64,000 nucleotides of DNA. It comes from Panaeolus papilionaceus. Lineage: Eukaryota > Basidiomycota > Agaricomycetes > Agaricales. The stretch is taken from contig JADNRZ010000039.1 in assembly GCA_015501605.1 (NCBI GenBank), positions 1 to 64,000 on the forward strand. The letters run 5' to 3'. A program made the translations under genes and the position numbers. The notes beneath the pieces are model-generated. The model had not been told where the DNA came from, ran no database searches, and worked only from the letters and a program-made list of their open reading frames with translations. Positions 58,470 to 64,000 of the stretch are shown one piece after another. Numbering within the stretch: position 1 is the first letter of the stretch; the number at the start of each line of letters is the position of its first letter.

Positions 58470-61362
58470 GACGCGTCCTGTGCACGTGCCACCGCCTCAC
58501 ACCCCAATTTGGATAATAGCAACTTTGGGTCGCGCCATCAAATTTCAAACCACTCCGAGTCTGCTCTCTTCATTGCTGACCACCACCGACACTCTCTCAT
58601 GACTGCTCTTGGTGAAAAAGTTATACACGTGCCTTAATCTTCTTTCCCCACAATCATGTTTTACTATGCCTATTGAAGATTTGGAGTTATCCTTGGACGA
58701 AAGGATACAGTAGATTCAGGGTTATGTGTTCTGCCCATCGACAACGTGTTGTATCATCCCTTTTAACAGGATTTGGACTACATATCAGTGAGTCAATAAT
58801 CCTGGCTTTCGTTTATCTGACCTGTCTCTGACGGATCTTTGACATTTTCAGTGTGTTTTAGTTAGAACAATACTATTCCTTTGGTCACCTTCCATGATAT
58901 CCCGTTCTCTGAAAGTATCCACTGTGCCAACTACCGGTTCGATTTATAGCTCTGGAGACTGAGCCTAATCCCGCTTCACGCCTCATCTCAGCAAAGATCA
59001 CAAACAATATTCTCAGTCCCCTGTCTTTTAATCTCGCAGAACCTACTCCTACTATGAAGATGTCCTAGTGGAAATCTGCGTCTTTAAAGCTCCATTCTCC
59101 CGCTTTGGAGAGAATCTGTCTGGGCTACTCCCAACCGTCCATAGACTTCCACTACCTGTTTAGCTTCAGCTCCTTCGACCCTACCATCTTCCGCTGTCGT
59201 CTTAAGCGCTGCACCAGCTATTCACCTTGCAAGTTTACCTTCAAGCAGTACAACACTTGGTGCTGTTCCTACCATGTCTAATCCAACAACCACAAGTAGG
59301 ACTAAGGGCGTGAATACACTGGGTGGAAGCACAGTTGTGCAAGCGATCGTCATTGGGAGTGTTTTTTGAAGGATTGAGGGGGAACAGAGAAACACGATCA
59401 GGTGATTTGGGGAAGAAAGGGAAGGAGGACGAGAAGGAAGAGAATTTCGCGACTGTAGGGAATGGGAACCCGAAGCCTCTGGTTCCAACACCTCAGTCCA
59501 TTTTTGTATACCAATCCCCTGATGCACACGCAACACCACCACCACCACCACCACCAATTCCCTCCTTTTCTCTGCACATCCAATGCCGCCATGAGAAATT
59601 TCACAAGGCACCACACTCTGCTCGGACGCATACTAATTGCGAGTGCACATATGTATGAGGCAGCTCGGCATTGGTGCGGGTGGTGGGCGGAGCATTGGAG
59701 GGTGTTGGTGAAACTGGGAGCTGGGGTGAAAAGAGGAGGGTGAGAGACAACAGGACGAAGATCTGGATGGAAATAACGAAACGGGAAATGAAACGCCTGC
59801 ATCGTTGAGTAGGGAGATCGGGATTGTCGTTGACGAGAACAAGTACAAGAGCGAGGATGAAGTGAAGGGGCAAGAGAACGTGGAGTATCACTCGAACGTG
59901 TCACAGTCAGCTCTGATCCCTTCGATCCATCCCATTGTCCTGGTCCCTCACACTCCCGCACCCGCACCTGCGCCGCCTCCAACCTCAATATCAACTGTGC
60001 CGTCTCCGAATTTAATGTTACCGCCGTCACATTTTCTATCGACAAATACGATGACCGATACCAACTCTGAATCTGAGGAAGAGTGACATGAAGACAGGGA
60101 AAGAGGAGATGAAGGAGAGTCATTTGAGCGAATTCAGGAGGGAGGGAGAGGAGTAAGGGGTAGTCGAGGCTAGAGAGGAGGAGAAAACGAGTCACAAAGA
60201 AGGAGACGCCAAATCACCACCAGTGCTGTTCCGTGAAAGGACGGATCTCATCGCTTACGTGCTCTAAAGGGAAAACCATAGCGAGTGTAGGAGTTGAAAT
60301 GGTTCGAAGCGAGAGTGCTGGGTTTGTTTCGTGAAGAGGGAGAAGAGTGTGGTGTGTGATGATGAGGTGGAGAAAGCGGGCAATGTTGTTGTTGGGGAGA
60401 GCGGGGATGCAAGTGAGAGAGACATGCGAGGAGGAGGACCGTGACTGCCTGAGGAGGTTAATCCCTTCCCTGCGACGCCTCAGCTTGGGACAGTATCCCG
60501 GTGTTTACGATATCGTCATTAATCCCATTACTACTCTCCAGTACTACCTCCAAGACTTAACCTGCAAGTTCTCTAGAGTCGCATTCCACCCTTTCCCTAC
60601 CAGCGTTAGACTTCAATGTCTTCCAGCATAGTATCAACGAACGTCGCTTCATCCACTCGTTCTCCTCCTCGCACCACCTCAATAGCTCACTGTCACTCAC
60701 ACTGAACCCCAGAAACCCTCCGAAGTAAATTGCGCTTGTATTTCTCATGTGCTGTTGGTTTGTCCACTGAATCTGTCAGTGTTCACCACGTCGTGATACG
60801 AAAGCAATGAGGACGAGGATGTACAGTGGAAGAACAAGGCTGTAGTGTGATGATATCTAGACATTTCTACAAGGCATTATCCGCAGTCAAGCGCTTCAGA
60901 CTGGTTCTATTATGTGAGTGAACTTTCACTGGATCATCATGTCTTCCATGACCCGTCTCTTACACTGTCAAATTTCGGTGTAATTTCGTTGTGTAATGCT
61001 ATTCTTCTTTGTCACTATCTCCACTGGATCTCAATCATAACACTACCTGAGACCACCATCTTAGCGCATCTATGAGGAACTTGAAGGAAAAGAATCAAAT
61101 CAAAGCTGAGGGTGGATGGATTGATTATGGAACATTATCAAAAATAGGACAGAGACCTTGTTTGACTAGAAGAAAAGAAATCCTGGTGCAAAAATACAAG
61201 GCAAAAGAGATGTTGAACTTGTGATAGGACAATATACAATGTTCAAAAGAATGGGACATTATGGTCCTCTGCCAGAGGCTGCAGAGACAAATCTGAAATG
61301 TCACATCAACACAGCAACCATCGTTAAAGGGAGAGTGAGACACTTACTTTACTAGTTGTGAG
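58470..61362. repeat. Tandem-array unit 3, displaced part (decayed spacer)
   Basis: Begins with the block ending GACCACCACCGACAC (as at 1430 and 36655) and then follows unit 2 from about 40250 (59100-60200), the VYDIVINPIT relic (60480-60620, cf. 42840) and the GTPase 3' flank. It contains a (CAC)n run at 59533-59558 and Pro-rich relic translation at 59940-60080 (VSTN-like LSTNTMTDTNSESEEE). No complete gene is convincing. Confidence 0.5.
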
Positions 61363-63269
61363 TCAGTGGTCCCTCAGAAGTTTATGTCCCCACCTCTTCA
61401 CTGTCTTGATGGTCATGGCAAATGGTCCACTCTTGTGGGGAGTAAGAAACATAGCACCTGACTCAAACTCAAGCAACTCCTTCTCGAATTTTGCAAGAAG
61501 GTCCTGCACTTCCTCAAGTTGCAGAATAAGGGTGGCTATGAGTTCCTCATGCGATTGCTCTCTTGCATCCTGCAAATCCAACTGAATGTTGGTTTGTTGT
61601 AATTGAAGACCCTGGATTTGTGTTTGAAGGTCATTGTATAGATCTGATGCAAATGGTGTTTGTCGGAGGGGCTGTGAAATGGAACCGCGCAGGAGATAGT
61701 TGTTGCCATAATATCCTTGTCCCCAAGCACCATCTAAAATTGTCAGTGCAGACTCCTGCGTGTTTTGAAACCTGACAATATGACTTCCCCGGCTGATGTA
61801 GGGCTAACAAGTGATGGGAATGTCATCAATCAATACTGCAAGAAATTTCTGAGATTAGCATACCTTCCAGATCTCATCTTGAAGCTGGCTGAAATTGCTT
61901 TCTGTGCGCCTTGAGGCACTTTCACCCCAAACAAGGTCCCACATTGTAGAAACGATCATAACACGGGGGACAATTTGATGTCCGGTTGCACAAAACCTTT
62001 GTGATGGCTCTCGAGAGTCCATTGACTGTCCCATTACCGATTTCAAACTCAGACTGAGCATGAGGCTAAGGAATCATGAGCTGATGACGAAAATTGAACC
62101 TAATGGCTCGAGTGACGAACTGGTTCACACAGTAAGCAATTTCTATTCACTACATGGCATCCATGTCCGTGGGGATGCAGGACGACAACAGTGGGGAAGA
62201 AAGAACAGTGGGTGAGCTTAATTGACGTAGCGTGGTTTTTCACTCATCACCGTGTTGAACGTCCAGCAACGGAAAATTAGCGTCCTAAATTAAGTTAAAT
62301 TCAAAAAATATCATATTTTATTCTTTTGAACTTCTTCCTCCGCATTTTATGAGCTGTTGCACGACCCAGGACAGCACACACGTTAATTAACTACTTAGTG
62401 CTAATTATCATTGAATGACATTGTGTAATATAGATAAGATAAGATATTTACAGTTTGGATTACCTACATGAACTGACCCATCCCTTGAAACGAACCAACC
62501 CTCAAGCAATCTGAGTTTAAATTTCTGCAGTGGACAGTCAATGGACATGCAACGGACGCATGAGAGCCATCACCAGCACGGCGTGCAATCGGACATCAGA
62601 TTGTCCCCCGTGTAATGGACCGAGCTGACCTGGGTCCTGTCAAGGCTTCAAAGGTTCGCAGCACCCGCCTTTGACTTCCAGGAAGGCGTGGGTTGTGTAT
62701 AGGTGTGAAGTAAAGAATATTGAAGTGTGGATTACTATGCTTGAGATCAGTGTGTGTCTCAAGAAAGAGAAGATTGGGGCTCACTTGTTTGTCTGAATCA
62801 TCTTTCTCAACATGGAGACTATACCCATTGACGAGATTTTGGTATCTGCGAAGCCCGGAACATCCACAAGGTAAATAGGGTACATTGCCTTAGTCTTAAT
62901 ATTCACGATCCGATAAATGTTTACTGATTGTGTAAACCCTTCCAACTTATTGCTGGAAAGGCCGGGTGTAGTGTTTGGTGCGAGCGATTCTATGAACTGC
63001 AACGGCATTGGTCATCCCGTTTTGTCATAAGTAGTGAGTCTGGTATTCATCTAACGTACTGTACTCTTCCCTGATCCAGTCGGGCCAAGCAGACTATTCG
63101 TACATGTACATATAAGTCGTTATCTTGTGGCAGTATTGAGCACCTACACATATACGACATAACTAACACTCCCATCTATTCGCCCTACTTTTGAGACCCG
63201 TTCTAATGACACAGCTCCAGAAATTGTAATCCTTTTGAGCTTGGTTGCAAATTCTGGAATTGTGGACAT
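61363..63269 (-). pseudogene. P-loop GTPase, copy 4, interrupted in exon 4
   Basis: Exons 63269-63148, 63093-63060, 62996-62785, 62668-62613 joined to 61961-61864 (exon 4 broken by a 651-bp insertion), and 61803-61363. G1 GPTGSGKST and G3 DVPGFADTK are intact. The insertion falls just before the TMWD motif, so the protein cannot be made normally. The Pro/Thr repeat linker of copy 3 is absent and the C terminus reads MTIKTVKRWGHKLL, so the copies differ in tail length. Confidence 0.8.
61962..62612. mobile_element. PIF/Harbinger-like MITE, 651 bp
   Basis: Inverted ends CACGGGGGACAATTTGATG (left) and CACGGGGGACAATCTGATG (right, inverted), extending imperfectly over about 70 bp (GTGATGGCTCTC and GTCCATTGACTGTCC also match). 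It is flanked by TAA on both sides. Excising it with one TAA restores GATCATAATGG, as expected from the other GTPase copies. A 3-bp TWA duplication is typical of PIF/Harbinger elements. There is no open frame. Confidence 0.75.
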
Positions 63270-64000
63270 TGAGAGATATTAGGAAGAGAAGAAGCAGACT
63301 TAGTATGTTAAAGGCAAGGTGGGTGTGCGAGAAGTGACAAAAATTCGCGAGTCTGACTATGTGTATGCACGAGGTGACCTTGAGGATTTCTATTCTGGGG
63401 GATCAATGCCATACGATTGGTGCGACAGGAAATCGGATTCTGGTGTTCCCGTCGACAGAGGGATTGTACATATTTGAGATGGTGCCATGTGACAATCGAC
63501 ATGACATTCGTCATCCTCGGACTTGAAAACTAAGATAGGTTAGCATCAATGATCAAGCATAGTATTACATTTCTTTATTACTCCCTAATCCTTCAAAACT
63601 TCAGTTCCCTCAAATTTTACTGATACTAACATGGTATCAAGTAAAAAAATGGGTGCACTTCCGACGATGTATAAATCAAAGGTGGGCTTCAAGCCTTCGA
63701 CACAGCTTTAGGGATTGACATGGCGCAGAAACTGATTACTGATCTATGATATCGCACATTGTTAAACCTTATGGACTCCAAATATACAAAACAATTCGCT
63801 CTTGCATCCGCTCCTCTGACTTCACAGCTAAAACGCTCAAATTCAACCCAAGCCCCTGTCTGCATTGACGCGCCAAGCACAACTGCGCACGCGCCATGCA
63901 CCTCATTCCCCAAATTTGGTAATCTCAACTTTGGCTCGCAGCGTCGCACTGCTTCCCTCCGTATTGTTGACCACCACCGACACCTTGTCTTCCTCCCTTA
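63270..64000. repeat. Tandem-array unit 4 (start only)
   Basis: Matches 728-1460 of unit 1 including the minus-strand block (63640-63930) and GACCACCACCGACACCTTG at the right edge. It continues beyond the window. No gene. Confidence 0.6.

Noticed and set aside
59398..60195. 265-codon minus-strand frame
   Set aside because: Ser/Leu/His/Trp-rich translation over purine-rich and (CAC)n sequence; it is the opposite strand of a decayed unit and is not conserved in the matching unit 2 region.
1..64000. LTR retrotransposons, CRISPR arrays, rRNA genes
   Set aside because: No long terminal repeats with reverse-transcriptase motifs, no spaced short direct repeats of CRISPR type, and no rRNA sequence were seen.

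Overview
This looks like nuclear DNA of a filamentous basidiomycete, most likely an agaricomycete. Genes have many short GT-AG introns (about 45-75 nt). The mobile elements (a Plavaka-type transposase, hAT, a pogo-like element) and the repeated fungal P-loop GTPase genes fit that group. The species cannot be named from the sequence.

The backbone is a tandem array. A minus-strand GTPase gene of about 1.5 kb plus about 7 kb of decayed, mostly non-coding sequence recurs four times, with first exons starting at 727, 35955, 45569 and 63269. With insertions removed, the first two spacings are about 8.24 kb and 8.43 kb. Copy 3 (45569-44056) is the only GTPase gene seen whole. Copy 1 runs off the left edge, copy 2 is split in two, and copy 4 has a small transposon in exon 4.

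The main discovery is what splits copy 2. A 26,982-bp segment (8856-35837) lies inside its first intron. It has 10-bp terminal inverted repeats (CATCAGTAAA) and a 2-bp TC target duplication, and removing it restores the intron seen in the sister copies. Inside, from left to right, are: a tandem-repeat subterminus; a minus-strand series of a DUF6698-like gene, a possible small secreted-peptide gene, three unrecognised multi-exon genes (342, 874 and 438 aa) and a predicted 1,702-aa protein joining a TET/JBP-like 2-oxoglutarate dioxygenase motif set to a chromodomain; a decayed plus-strand coiled-coil gene; and a nearly intact plus-strand Plavaka-type transposase (one in-frame TGA) close to the right end. 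I read it as a giant cargo-carrying DNA transposon. A 1,178-bp element at 41482-42659 has the same kind of termini and the same TC duplication in another unit, which independently supports these ends.

Other insertions are a 1,005-bp pogo-like deletion derivative (47070-48074, TA duplication), a 4,990-bp hAT element with a near-complete transposase (52889-57878, 9-bp duplication) just upstream of an F-box gene (52699-51200), a 651-bp PIF/Harbinger-like MITE in GTPase copy 4 (61962-62612, TAA duplication), and a tRNA-derived SINE-like sequence at about 42260-42425.

Exon models were built by hand from splice signals and phase continuity. Family names rest on remembered sequence patterns, not on database searches.
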